Origin: Anaerorhabdus sp036636695
Lineage (GTDB): Bacteria; Bacillota_I; Bacilli_A; Erysipelotrichales; Erysipelotrichaceae
Reading direction: 5' to 3' (one strand)
NCBI RefSeq assembly: GCF_036636695.1
Contig: NZ_JAVWNW010000007.1
DNA: 64,000 nucleotides
Of this stretch, positions 1-8,257 are shown piece by piece. The notes beneath the pieces are model-generated. The model did no database searches. It was not told the origin of the DNA and worked only from the letters and a program-made list of their open reading frames with translations. The position numbers and the translations under genes are program-made. Position 1 is the stretch's first letter. Each line of letters starts with the position of its first letter.

Positions 1-461
1 GCTAATGTTGTAGAATTTCCCCTTCGTATTATTTGAAGTTGTTGACCACTCTTAATAACTTGTACCATTCGTTCAACAATTTTAATTTTTCTAACATATT
101 TCTTTGCAATCTCTGGAATCGAATCATTGTTCATTGCCTGTTTAAGCAACACAAATATTTTTGCCCAATACGGATGATTATTTACTTTCATGAATAAATC
201 ACGTGTAAGTTTTTCAAAGTATTCAATTGGCATTGCTGCATCTTGATTCAATGTTTCCATAGTTCCATCAACAGCAATTTTAATTAATTCATTATATAGT
301 GCTTCCTTAGATTCAAAGTAATGGAATAAGAGTCCAACACTCATTCCAGCACTTTCAGCAATATCTTGAATTTTTGTCCCTGCATATCCTCGTGTTACAA
401 AAACATCAATCGAGGTAATAATAATTTCTAACTTTCTTTTTTCACGTTGTTCTACTCTCAT
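1..461 (-). CDS. TetR/AcrR-family transcriptional regulator (3' end outside window)
   Basis: Reading the minus strand from an ATG at 461 (site GGAGGTAACA just upstream) gives an open frame that runs off the left edge. The N-terminus MRVEQREKRKLEII is followed by a TetR helix-turn-helix (about residues 10-55: DVFVTRGYAGTKIQDIAE, then AGMSVGLLFHYFESKEALY), the classic family signature. The ligand-binding C-terminal domain is only partly visible, so the effector is unknown. A perfect 18-bp palindrome lies 24 bases upstream and is probably its own operator. The neighbouring two-component pair ends towards it with a terminator between, so it is a separate unit. The family call is sure; the regulon is not known. 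Confidence 0.9.
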   Translation of the reverse strand, partial: MRVEQREKRKLEIIITSIDVFVTRGYAGTKIQDIAESAGMSVGLLFHYFESKEALYNELIKIAVDGTMETLNQDAAMPIEYFEKLTRDLFMKVNNHPYWAKIFVLLKQAMNNDSIPEIAKKYVRKIKIVERMVQVIKSGQQLQIIRRGNSTTL

Positions 462-484
462 TGTTACCTCCATTCTATTTTTTT

Positions 485-502
485 ATTGAATATATATTCA
501 AT
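485..502. promoter_or_regulatory. 18-bp perfect palindrome, probable TetR operator
   Basis: ATTGAATATATATTCAAT equals its own reverse complement. It lies 24 bases upstream of the TetR start, where the promoter would be expected. TetR-family dimers bind such short palindromes, so autorepression is the likely role. This is inference from position and symmetry. Confidence 0.6.
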
Positions 503-529
503 ATAAGTCTGTGCTAGTACTATGTCAAT

Positions 530-556
530 AGAAAAAGCCTATAATTAAAGGCTTTT
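530..556 (-). terminator. Terminator after the sensor kinase
   Basis: On the minus strand AAAAGCCT and AGGCTTTTT form an 8-bp stem with an 8-base loop and a short U tract. It overlaps the stop codon of the sensor kinase and separates it from the TetR gene. Confidence 0.7.
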
Positions 557-2111
557 AATATTTTTTATTCAATCTTATCTCGAATCTAGTTTTATAACTG
601 TCTGTTTTCTTCACTTCGATTGTTCCTTGGTGATTGTCAATAATTTTCTTACTGATTGTAAGACCCAAACCACTTCCTCCACTGCTTCTTGAATCATCTG
701 TCACTACAAACGGATCAAAAATGTGAGCACGTAACTCATCACTAATTCCAACACCATTGTCTTCAATTACGATACAAACCGTTTTTTCTTCATCAATGAT
801 TTGAACATGAATCGTAATTCCTGGAGGATTATGTTTTATCGCATTATCAATAATATTGTCTAGAACTCGTTTCATTTGAAGTTTGTCTAGTTCTATAACT
901 TGTTTCTTACCATCAATACTAATTTTTAAATCTAATCCCTTATGAATAATTTCATCATATTTGTCCGCAAGATATTCACGAACAAACTCTTTAATTTCTA
1001 CATTTTCACAGTTTAACTTAAAATCTGGATGATCTAACTTGTTATATTCATAAAACTTATTTATCAAATCTGTTAATGCCCCTGCTTTTTTACTTATGAT
1101 CCGTAAGTATTCTTGCTTGGAGTCATCATCTACCATGTTATTCGCAATTGCTTCTGCATACCCTTGAATAACTGTGATTGGCGTTTTTAAATCATGCGAA
1201 ATATCAGAAAGCAATTTCTTCTTGTCTTCTTCCAATCGGATTTGTTGTTGGCGTGATTCATCTAAACTCTTTGCCATAATATTAAAATTATCAGCTATTT
1301 CTTCAAATTCTTTTGGACCTCTATAGTTTTTAACTCGGCTGCTACCAAAAGCTGTCAATTCATAGATAGCTTCATTTAACTTTTTAATTAATTTAAGTAT
1401 CTTGCGATGAACCAACCAAACAAATTGAATTACCAAAATTACATAAAATATTTGTAATCCTAAATAAATTTGATCAATCGTTTTAAATATATTGCTGTAA
1501 TCAGGTAAAACCGATTCAGGCAATATACTAATCAAATAATAAGTTATTCCATCATTGCCAATAAATTCATATTTACCAATTTGTGTATCATTCGATAAAT
1601 AATCCAATTCTTCTCTCGTGAAACGTTCCTTAGTATCATCATTTGAAGATACTACTTCATTTGAATCATTTAATACATATGATTTATTGACTTCGCTCGC
1701 ATCAAAATATTCAATTGTTATATTAACATAGTCTTCACCATTCTCAACAAAAGGTACCATGTTGACATAATATGGTGATTTATAGCTATAAATGTAATAG
1801 AAATCACTTGGATTATACTTTTCTACACGATTATAGTTTGAGTAAACAACATCACCCGTTTCAGTAACAATATCTACTTTTACACTCTTACTCAAGAGCT
1901 TTTCAAAATCAATCGATTTGTACTTTCCTGATTGAAGTTTATCCAATACTGAATCAAATTGATTCACCATGTAATATGGACTATATTTATCAAACATCAT
2001 GTTCGATACATAATTTGCAGCATATAATGCAGCTAATACAATCACACTAAAAATTGCGAAGTACGCAATTAATTCTTGAAATAAAGTAAATCTAATCTTT
2101 TTTAGTCTCAA
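555..2111 (-). CDS. Membrane sensor histidine kinase (VanS-like)
   Basis: This is a sensor kinase of about 518 residues. From the N-terminus it has a transmembrane helix, an extracytoplasmic sensor region of roughly 180 residues, a second helix (IFYVILVIQFVWLVH), a HAMP-like linker, a HisKA box with the phospho-accepting His (LSDISHDLKTPITVIQGYAE), and an HATPase domain with N box (NIIDNAIKHNP), G1 (VIEDNGVGIS) and G2 (GGSGLGLTISKK). The open frame extends to an ATG at 2171, but that would lie 80 bases inside the regulator gene with no ribosome site. I prefer the TTG at 2111 (GGGG upstream), which overlaps the regulator stop by about 20 bases and implies translational coupling. The signal is unknown. 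The start is uncertain; the family is certain. Confidence 0.9.
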   Translation of the reverse strand: MRLKKIRFTLFQELIAYFAIFSVIVLAALYAANYVSNMMFDKYSPYYMVNQFDSVLDKLQSGKYKSIDFEKLLSKSVKVDIVTETGDVVYSNYNRVEKYNPSDFYYIYSYKSPYYVNMVPFVENGEDYVNITIEYFDASEVNKSYVLNDSNEVVSSNDDTKERFTREELDYLSNDTQIGKYEFIGNDGITYYLISILPESVLPDYSNIFKTIDQIYLGLQIFYVILVIQFVWLVHRKILKLIKKLNEAIYELTAFGSSRVKNYRGPKEFEEIADNFNIMAKSLDESRQQQIRLEEDKKKLLSDISHDLKTPITVIQGYAEAIANNMVDDDSKQEYLRIISKKAGALTDLINKFYEYNKLDHPDFKLNCENVEIKEFVREYLADKYDEIIHKGLDLKISIDGKKQVIELDKLQMKRVLDNIIDNAIKHNPPGITIHVQIIDEEKTVCIVIEDNGVGISDELRAHIFDPFVVTDDSRSSGGSGLGLTISKKIIDNHQGTIEVKKTDSYKTRFEIRLNKKY

Positions 2112-2775
2112 ACTTATACCCCAATCCCCTAATTGTTTTAATATATTTTGGATTTCTTGAATCATCTTCAATTTTATCCCTTAATTTAGACATATGAACC
2201 ATCATTGTATTATCATCATTTTGAAGATATTCACCATTAATTTGTTCGTAAATTTGAACTTTTGTAAATATTTTTTTAGGTGACTTCATTAACAAGGATA
2301 ATATCTTGAACTCAGTTGGTGTAAGAAAGATTTCAACACCATCCTTAATACAACTCAAAGAATTAGATTTTAAAGTTAATCCATCTAGTTCTAATTCATC
2401 TGTCGAAACATTTGTTTGATATGCTCTTCTCAAATTTGATTTAACTCTTGCAACTATTTCTAAGGGATTAAATGGTTTAGAAATATAATCATCTCCACCT
2501 AAATTTAGCCCTAATATACGATCATCAATACTACTTTTTGCTGTTAAAAACAGTATAGGTGCATTACTTGATTCTCTTACTGATTTTGCAAGCTCAAAAC
2601 CATTCATTTTTGGCATCATAATATCAAAAATACATAAATGAATTTCATGATTCTTAAACTGTTCTAGACCATCAACTCCATTATATGCATAATAAATTTG
2701 GTATCCTTCATTACTCAAATAGATGCGCAAAAGTTCAACAATATCCTTATCATCTTCAACAATTAAAATATTCAT
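2092..2775 (-). CDS. OmpR/VanR-family response regulator
   Basis: This 227-aa protein has a receiver domain (residues 1-115). The acidic pair is in LIVEDDKD, the phospho-acceptor Asp in IFDIMMPKMNG, the Thr in LFLTAK and the Lys in SKPF. A winged-helix DNA-binding domain follows (about 128-225, ending MSKLRDKIE and IKTIRGLGYKFE). It is first in the pair and overlaps its kinase, so the two form a typical regulatory unit. VanR/PhoP-like regulators of this subfamily often respond to envelope stress, but no target gene is adjacent, so the role is unassigned. Confidence 0.93.
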   Translation of the reverse strand: MNILIVEDDKDIVELLRIYLSNEGYQIYYAYNGVDGLEQFKNHEIHLCIFDIMMPKMNGFELAKSVRESSNAPILFLTAKSSIDDRILGLNLGGDDYISKPFNPLEIVARVKSNLRRAYQTNVSTDELELDGLTLKSNSLSCIKDGVEIFLTPTEFKILSLLMKSPKKIFTKVQIYEQINGEYLQNDDNTMMVHMSKLRDKIEDDSRNPKYIKTIRGLGYKFETKKD

Positions 2776-2847
2776 AATTCAACCTCACTAATATTGTTAA
2801 TAATATCATTTTTTGCTTATTTATGCCTCAATTTAAAGATATCTTAA

Positions 2848-2877
2848 GAAAAAAAAGAACATGATGACATGTTCTTT
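2848..2877 (-). terminator. Terminator of the infC-rpmI-rplT operon
   Basis: On the minus strand AAAGAACATG and CATGTTCTTT pair in a 10-bp stem with a 4-base loop, followed by a run of eight T. It lies 8 bases beyond the rplT stop. Confidence 0.85.
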
Positions 2878-2884
2878 CATTGTT

Positions 2885-3241
2885 TTAAGCTAATGCTTTT
2901 TTTGCTGAATCAACGATTGCTTCAAATCCTTTAGGGTCATGAATAGCAATTTCGCTTAACATTTTACGATTTACTGTAATACCAGCTAATTTTAAACCAT
3001 GCATTAATTTAGAATAACTCATATCATGCATTCTAGCTGCTGCATTAATACGTGCAATCCATAATTTACGCATTTCACGTTTAACTTGTTTACGTCCTGC
3101 ATATGCATAACGCATTGAATGCATAACTTGTTCATGAGCTGTTTTATAAAGTAAGTGCTTCGCACCATAATAACCTTTTGCTAATTTTAATACTCTTTTT
3201 CTACGTGCACGTGTTACAGTGCCACCTTTTACTCTTGCCAT
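2885..3241 (-). CDS. rplT: 50S ribosomal protein L20
   Basis: This 118-aa basic protein begins MARVKGGTVTRARRKRVLKLAKG and carries the L20 core (YAYAGRKQVKREMRKLWIARINAA), the usual full length. L20 binds 23S rRNA early in large-subunit assembly. In low-GC Gram-positives it also represses its own operon by binding the mRNA leader, and such a leader is visible at 4015-4155. It is the last gene of infC-rpmI-rplT and is followed by a strong terminator. Confidence 0.98.
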   Translation of the reverse strand: MARVKGGTVTRARRKRVLKLAKGYYGAKHLLYKTAHEQVMHSMRYAYAGRKQVKREMRKLWIARINAAARMHDMSYSKLMHGLKLAGITVNRKMLSEIAIHDPKGFEAIVDSAKKALA

Positions 3242-3262
3242 AATTTATTCCTCCTTCTGCTC

Positions 3263-3457
3263 TTAGTCTTGAAGCAAATGCTTAATTCGTTTCATATCAC
3301 TAGCAGAAACTAGTGTAGATTTTCTTAAGTGTACTTTTTGTTTATGAGTTTTATTTGCTGCAAAGTGGTTTCTATAGTTGTGGCCTCTTTTTAATTTTCC
3401 GCTTCCCGTTCTTTTAACACGTTTAGCCAAGGTTTTCTTAGTCTTCATTTTTGGCAT
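3263..3457 (-). CDS. rpmI: 50S ribosomal protein L35
   Basis: This 64-aa, very basic protein (MPKMKTKKTLAKRVKRTGSGKLKR...) matches L35 over its whole length. L35 is a structural component of the large subunit. It lies between infC and rplT with gaps of 14 and 21 bases, the conserved order of this operon, and has a strong ribosome site (GGAGGAAATTATC). Confidence 0.97.
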   Translation of the reverse strand: MPKMKTKKTLAKRVKRTGSGKLKRGHNYRNHFAANKTHKQKVHLRKSTLVSASDMKRIKHLLQD

Positions 3458-3471
3458 GATAATTTCCTCCT

Positions 3472-3999
3472 CTATTTACCTTTTTTTGGTGATAATACTA
3501 CAGACATCGTATTGCCTTCTAGTGCTGGAGCTTTATCTACTCCTGCAAGATCTGACATTTGCTCAACGAAATCATTCATAACTTGCTTGCCAACTTCAAT
3601 TCTAGTAATCATACGTCCTCTAAAACGCATATCCACTTTAATTTTCATTCCCTCTTCTGCCCAGTTACGTGCTTGGCGAAGTTTTGTATCAAAGTCATGT
3701 TTATCAATAACAGGTGATAAACGTAAAGGTTTAACCTCTGTCACTTGTTGATTTTTCTTTGCTTCTTTTGCCTTCTTTTGTGATTCAAAACGATATTTTC
3801 CAAAGTCTAGAATCTTACAAACAGGTGGATTGCCATTCGGAGCAACGCACATTAAATCAAGGTCATCATCATAGGCCTTTTCAATTGCTTCACGGCGAGA
3901 CATAACTCCTAATTGTTCCCCATTTGGACCAATTACAAGAACTTCTTTAAATCGGATGTTTTCGTTGACTAACTCATCAGTCATGAATTTTTTAGTAAT
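3472..3999 (-). CDS. infC: Translation initiation factor IF-3 with an AUU start codon
   Basis: IF-3 binds the 30S subunit, prevents 50S joining and proofreads start codons. The core reads TDELVNENIRFKEVLVI, then SRREAIEKAYDDDLDLMCVAP, the linker helix (KILDFGKYRFESQKKAKEAKK) and the C-terminal domain ending LSPKKGK. An ATG exists at 4014, but it is formed by the ribosome site itself (ATGGAGGTG). GGAGGTG lies six bases before an ATT codon at 3999, giving an N-terminus (M)TKKFMTDELV. AUU starts on infC are established in E. coli and Geobacillus stearothermophilus, where IF-3 discriminates against them and so limits itself. I therefore choose ATT, giving 175 aa. An internal ATG (FMTDEL) is a weaker alternative. 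Confidence 0.93.
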   Translation of the reverse strand: MTKKFMTDELVNENIRFKEVLVIGPNGEQLGVMSRREAIEKAYDDDLDLMCVAPNGNPPVCKILDFGKYRFESQKKAKEAKKNQQVTEVKPLRLSPVIDKHDFDTKLRQARNWAEEGMKIKVDMRFRGRMITRIEVGKQVMNDFVEQMSDLAGVDKAPALEGNTMSVVLSPKKGK

Positions 4000-4014
4000 A
4001 AGCGACACCTCCAT

Positions 4015-4155
4015 GTCTTTTTTTCATAAAAAAGCAGGTACATAGTGCACCTGCTTACTAAAGTCATTGTTTATCTTCAACGTCTTGTAGCGTGAACCCA
4101 AATCCAACGGATATCAGGTGAGAAGAGGTGCTTCTACTTTCCACATCTTTAAATA
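4015..4155 (-). ncRNA. L20 leader, ribosomal-protein attenuator upstream of infC
   Basis: The roughly 140-nt transcribed leader contains a complete terminator (8-bp stem AAGCAGGT/ACCTGCTT at 4032-4056, then six U) before infC. Upstream, CACCTG (minus strand, 4115-4120) is complementary to CAGGTG in the 5' arm of that terminator (4048-4053), so the two structures exclude each other. A stretch TTCACGCTACAAGACG resembles the conserved L20-binding part of known L20 leaders. L20 is expected to stabilise the terminator form and lower operon expression. The family assignment is from memory of the motif and from position. Confidence 0.8.
4028..4056 (-). terminator. Intrinsic attenuator in the infC leader
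   Basis: The minus strand shows AAGCAGGT, a 9-base loop, ACCTGCTT and a T run. It lies upstream of the infC ribosome site, so it is a conditional terminator and not the end of a gene. Confidence 0.8.
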
Positions 4156-4162
4156 CTAACTA

Positions 4163-4191
4163 AGTATATACTGTAGACGATTAAATGTCAA
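4163..4191 (-). promoter_or_regulatory. Sigma-A promoter of infC-rpmI-rplT
   Basis: Minus strand: TTGACA at 4186-4191, a 17-base spacer, TATACT at 4163-4168. This is a near-perfect housekeeping promoter and places the transcript start near 4155. Confidence 0.9.
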
Positions 4192-4205
4192 GCATCCACA
4201 AAGAT

Positions 4206-4234
4206 AAAAAGTAGTTCTCACTAAGAAGAACTAC
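4206..4234 (-). terminator. Terminator after the Asp23-family gene
   Basis: Minus strand: GTAGTTCT and AGAACTAC pair (8 bp, 8-base loop) and are followed by TTTTT. It lies 10 bases beyond the stop codon. Confidence 0.75.
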
Positions 4235-4243
4235 CCTAATAAA

Positions 4244-4570
4244 CTAGATATCAAATCCAACTACATGGATATCCACATGACCACATTTCATATTCGTCAT
4301 ATCAAATATATTTTGATAAATACGATTTTGAAGAATTTCACATGTCGCATTCACATTAGCACCATACTTAATTTTAATATCTGCACCAATATGTAGTTGA
4401 TTGTTCACTATTTTACACGAAATTGGTTTAGAGAATTTATTTGCAGGCATACGAACAACATTATCTACATCATTTAATGTAATATCCGCAATTAGTTCAA
4501 ATACATTCTTTGATAATGCAATTTCACCAGTTTCTGAATCTTCATTCATTAATACATATTCTTGAGCCAT
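4244..4570 (-). CDS. Asp23/Gls24 family envelope-stress protein
   Basis: The predicted product is 108 aa, starting MAQEYVLMNEDSETGEIALSKNVFELIA. This pattern (a gel-like 'G-I-A-S..V...IA' opening followed by alternating beta strands) is typical of Asp23/Gls24 (DUF322) proteins. A longer version would start at a GTG at 4579, but that GTG is part of the ribosome site AGAGGTG, so the ATG at 4570 is preferred. TATAAT lies about 20 bases upstream of the ribosome site, suggesting its own promoter. Members associate with the membrane and cell-wall stress responses; the exact job is unknown. A second family member (yloU) is at 55574. Confidence 0.75.
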   Translation of the reverse strand: MAQEYVLMNEDSETGEIALSKNVFELIADITLNDVDNVVRMPANKFSKPISCKIVNNQLHIGADIKIKYGANVNATCEILQNRIYQNIFDMTNMKCGHVDIHVVGFDI

Positions 4571-4615
4571 AATATTCACCTCTATGTAGCCATTATATCA
4601 TGTTTTTTTGACGTT

Positions 4616-5986
4616 TTAAAATAGATTTACTATCTTATGTTCTAAATTATGTTTGATTTCAGCTAGATTTTGATTGAAGTCATCATAATATTCATACCAT
4701 GTATTTAAGTGTTCTACATATTCTCTAAATACTTCTAATATTCCAATTAATTTATCCTCGTGGACAATATCGACTTTCCCAACAGAAACCATGGCCTCTG
4801 CCAACGCTGTTGTCAGAAAATCGCGCGCAATCTGTCCATCAATATCACCAAATTTTGCAAATTGTTCGCGATACCATGTAGGTGGAATAATTAAACTCTT
4901 AATGATTTCAATAAATTGGGTAAAGTCTTGAATATTATTACCAGGTTGAACGGCAAATAACATTACAAAGAAAACGTGCCATTCAAAATCAATATTAATA
5001 ATACTTTCCCAATACTGACCAATTGTATTACAGAAAGGATCTACATGTTCAAAAGACTTTTCAAGTGTTATTGGATATGTAAAATCTAAATCACTTATTT
5101 GTAGGAAATTAAAATGTTCAAAGTAATCAACCATTTTAAACTGTGGATGTTCACAAGTTACAAAATCTTTTATATAGATATATTGACTTAATATTGAACT
5201 ACATTTCTTAAAATCTGTAGTAAATCCAACCGTATTATTCATTTTAAGTGCAACTAAGTCATTAATTGCCTTCGCAATAAATACTTTAAATCCACTTTCA
5301 GTCATACCTATTTCGCGATCATTATTCGTTTGATCTGCAAGTTGGCGGTAGACAATTTGTAACTGACGATCTACTACCTCTAAATTATCACGAATAGAAC
5401 CTAATATATTCTTCATAAATGAATCATATACAACAAATTGTGTATTCTTATATACGACCTGATGTTCAACTTCTGACCAAAATGTATGAACCAATGACTT
5501 TATTTGTAATTCAAAATTGACATGATGTTTATTAAATTCCACATAGCCATCAATACGATAAATAGTAAAACCATTTCGTTGTAATTGTGGTTGTGGCATT
5601 TTCAAATTAAGATATACATCATGATTTGCATCACATTGATAATATCCATTTTCAACCTCATAAAAACGTTTGAATAAGTCTCTAAAAATATCATTTTCAT
5701 CGCTAATGAATCGACATTCTAATGTCAAACCAACTAAATCAGGCAATGCTTCGATTGCTTCCTCAGCAGTTTCATAATTCAAATAATATTTATTACGAAT
5801 TAATTTTTCTTTTAAACTCTCTTTACTTTTAATCCGTGAGCTAATTCCCACCAATACTTCACTTTTCTTTGATAACAAGTCTTTGAAAAGTGTGCTCAGG
5901 GTATGTTCAATATATTGATATGTAGGTAAATTTAAATCGAGTAAAGCTGTTACATCTTCGATAAAACTGAATAGTTCTAAACGCAT
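4616..5986 (-). CDS. RelA/SpoT-domain nucleotidyltransferase, possible (p)ppGpp synthetase with a long unknown C-terminus
   Basis: Residues about 25-200 resemble the alarmone synthetase fold: the ATP-side basic motif SRIKSKESLKEKL (49-62), the metal-binding Asp in LPDLVGL (D83), and the ELQIKSLVHTFWSEVEH segment (E159), in which Glu is the second catalytic acid. The GTP-binding loop, usually with a Tyr in an NGYQSLH-type motif, reads NGFTIYRI (138-145), so it is diverged. There is no HD hydrolase, TGS or ACT domain. The C-terminal 250 residues (about 205-456) are helical and unrecognised. It is the last gene of the truB-ribF-rsmF run (11-base gap after rsmF). It may be a small-alarmone-synthetase relative with altered substrate, or an inactive paralogue. 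Confidence 0.75.
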   Translation of the reverse strand: MRLELFSFIEDVTALLDLNLPTYQYIEHTLSTLFKDLLSKKSEVLVGISSRIKSKESLKEKLIRNKYYLNYETAEEAIEALPDLVGLTLECRFISDENDIFRDLFKRFYEVENGYYQCDANHDVYLNLKMPQPQLQRNGFTIYRIDGYVEFNKHHVNFELQIKSLVHTFWSEVEHQVVYKNTQFVVYDSFMKNILGSIRDNLEVVDRQLQIVYRQLADQTNNDREIGMTESGFKVFIAKAINDLVALKMNNTVGFTTDFKKCSSILSQYIYIKDFVTCEHPQFKMVDYFEHFNFLQISDLDFTYPITLEKSFEHVDPFCNTIGQYWESIINIDFEWHVFFVMLFAVQPGNNIQDFTQFIEIIKSLIIPPTWYREQFAKFGDIDGQIARDFLTTALAEAMVSVGKVDIVHEDKLIGILEVFREYVEHLNTWYEYYDDFNQNLAEIKHNLEHKIVNLF

Positions 5987-5997
5987 TCTACTGCCTC

Positions 5998-7326
5998 CTA
6001 ACGAATCCTCAACCCCTTTGGTAGCTTATTTTTAATAATACTACCATCACTTTTCCCAAATCCAATAAAGTTATCATGTATTTTTATTCCCACGTAACCT
6101 TTTTGATATTCTTTACAAATCGTATTCCCCTTACGGAATGATTCAACTTCTTCTTCAGTACAAATTATTTCATTTTTTATGGCTGACGTAAATAGTGTTG
6201 ATGTATATAAATGATGATGTGGTTCAAAACGTTCATTATTGACTTCGCCAATTAACACTTGATTACGAAGTACATAATTGTCTTTTAGGTCATAGAATGG
6301 ATGTTTACCTGCATAAATTCGATTATTATTCATATACAAATTTATGTTAGTATCAATTCCTTCATGATTAATAAATTGATAAACTGCATCTGGAATTTTT
6401 TTGGAAGTCATCACTTGCAGCCTCTTACTCACAGTCGGTCCTTTTTTTCTAAGTTTCGCAATGAAGTGCCCTTCTCCATCATCCATTGGAAAGATGCGAC
6501 GACAAGATGTCGTATCTATTTGTGAATCCAAACCTAAACCCATTCTGCCCCAAGGGACATCAATCTTCATTAATTCCATATCTGGATGCTTTTTAATAAA
6601 TTCTATAATGGTTTCTTCGTTTTCTTCACTTGAGTAAGTACAAGTTGAATAAACTAAAATGCCATTTTCCTTTAGTGCAAGATAAGCAAAATCTAAAATT
6701 TGACGTTGTCTTATTGCACAACTTTTCACATGTTGCGGACTCCAATCAACCAAGGCTTGGCTTTCTTTTTTAAACATACCTTCACCACTACAAGGAGCAT
6801 CCACTAATACTTTGTCCATACATCCTTCTAATGTCTTACATATCTTATCTGGAGTAGAATTTGTAATAATTGCATTACTTATTCCTAAACGTTCAAAATT
6901 ACTTACAAGTATTTGAGCTCTTTTAGCTTCAATCTCATTACTAATGAGTAATCCAGATGAATTTAAACGTTCTACAATTTGACTACTTTTTCCTCCAGGA
7001 GCAGCACATAAGTCTAAAACCCAATCATTTTCTTCGGGATTTAAGACTTCAACTGCACTAGCAGCACTTGGCTCTTGCATATACATAAATCCTAAAGCAT
7101 GTGCTAATGAATTACCATAGGTATCTTCTGAGTCCAAGATATATGCATTCTTAGCAAATGGCGATGCATGGCAAGGTATGTTAAACCACTTAAAGAAATC
7201 TTCGCTATTCACCTTTTTTGTATTAACACGAAAACCTCGATATACTGGTTGACTTAATGTTTGAATGTAAGAATCATACTCTTGTTCTAGGAGTTTATTC
7301 ATCATCTGTAAAAATTCATTCTTCAT
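5998..7326 (-). CDS. rsmF: rRNA (cytosine-C5) methyltransferase, RsmF/NSUN type
   Basis: This SAM-dependent m5C methyltransferase probably acts on 16S rRNA. The 442-aa protein shows the SAM loop VLDLCAAPGGKSSQ (about residues 103-116), the Pro-Cys motif VDAPCSGEGMF with one catalytic cysteine, and the second cysteine in VYSTCTYSSEENE. The last 150 residues form the extra domain found in RsmF/YebU-type enzymes (ending VGIKIHDNFIGFGKSDG). Its start overlaps the end of ribF by 11 bases, so the genes are translationally coupled. The exact target cytosines in Bacillota homologues vary, so position specificity is left open. Confidence 0.9.
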   Translation of the reverse strand: MKNEFLQMMNKLLEQEYDSYIQTLSQPVYRGFRVNTKKVNSEDFFKWFNIPCHASPFAKNAYILDSEDTYGNSLAHALGFMYMQEPSAASAVEVLNPEENDWVLDLCAAPGGKSSQIVERLNSSGLLISNEIEAKRAQILVSNFERLGISNAIITNSTPDKICKTLEGCMDKVLVDAPCSGEGMFKKESQALVDWSPQHVKSCAIRQRQILDFAYLALKENGILVYSTCTYSSEENEETIIEFIKKHPDMELMKIDVPWGRMGLGLDSQIDTTSCRRIFPMDDGEGHFIAKLRKKGPTVSKRLQVMTSKKIPDAVYQFINHEGIDTNINLYMNNNRIYAGKHPFYDLKDNYVLRNQVLIGEVNNERFEPHHHLYTSTLFTSAIKNEIICTEEEVESFRKGNTICKEYQKGYVGIKIHDNFIGFGKSDGSIIKNKLPKGLRIR

Positions 7327-8257
7327 GTTGAATTAGATCCTTTTTAGCCGTTTCTTTATCGCTTTGCATTTGTGCAATGAGTTCATCAATCGAATTAAAC
7401 TTCATTTCTTCACGCAAATACTTTATAAATTCAAGTTTAACAAGTTGACCATAAATTTGTTGATTAAAATTTAGAATATGTGCTTCAATTGAAAGTTTAT
7501 TTGAATAATTAAAAGTAGGATTATGACCTATATTAATAATAGCTGGATACCACTCATTTTTAACATTTATCCACCCCTCATAAATCCCTGTTTTAGGAAT
7601 TATATACTCCGCATCAACATCAATATTAGCCGTTGGGAATCCAATTTCTCGCCCACGCTTTTGACCATGAATGACCGTTCCTTCCACTTGATAAGAATAT
7701 CCTAGCAAACGATTTGCATGAATAATTTCGCCCTTTTCGAGATATTCAACTATTCTAGAAGTACTTATTTTTTTATCTTCTTCATTAACAGAGTCAATTA
7801 CTTCCACTTCAAAGTATTCCTTTGCATCGTCACTCAAAATTTTAGGATTGCCCATACCTTTTAGACCATAATGAAAATCAAATCCACAAACAAGAGCTTT
7901 TAGACTACAAGGCACTAATGCTTTATGCAAAAAATCATAAGGTGTAAGTGCTGACATTTCCTTAGTAAAATCAAGTGTAATAATCATATCTATACCTAAC
8001 TTACTCGCTAGTTCTTCTCTTCTTTTGATTGTCGACAAGTGTTGGTATTCCTTTACATCTTTGATTACTACCCAAGGATCAGGGTTAAATGTTATAAGTG
8101 CACTTTTAGCATGATGTTTCTTTGCTAGTTCTAGTGTTTTACTAATTAGAGCTTGGTGACCTAAATGAAGACCATCAAAAAAACCAATACACGCTACAAC
8201 TGGAGTTTCTATCTTATTTTCTTTATTTAAACTTATAACAACTGTTTCCATTACCAT
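7316..8257 (-). CDS. ribF: Bifunctional riboflavin kinase / FMN adenylyltransferase
   Basis: RibF converts riboflavin to FMN and then FAD. The N-terminal adenylyltransferase has the nucleotidyl-transferase motif GFFDGLHLGHQALI (about 26-39) and ISTSR. The C-terminal flavokinase has GREIGFPTANI (about 205-215) and GIYEGWINV. The length of 313 aa is normal. Two ATGs are possible, at 8257 and 8251; the second is better spaced from AGAGG and I cannot decide. The gene overlaps truB by 7 bases, a widely conserved truB-ribF pairing. No FMN riboswitch precedes it. Confidence 0.96.
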   Translation of the reverse strand: MVMETVVISLNKENKIETPVVACIGFFDGLHLGHQALISKTLELAKKHHAKSALITFNPDPWVVIKDVKEYQHLSTIKRREELASKLGIDMIITLDFTKEMSALTPYDFLHKALVPCSLKALVCGFDFHYGLKGMGNPKILSDDAKEYFEVEVIDSVNEEDKKISTSRIVEYLEKGEIIHANRLLGYSYQVEGTVIHGQKRGREIGFPTANIDVDAEYIIPKTGIYEGWINVKNEWYPAIINIGHNPTFNYSNKLSIEAHILNFNQQIYGQLVKLEFIKYLREEMKFNSIDELIAQMQSDKETAKKDLIQHEE

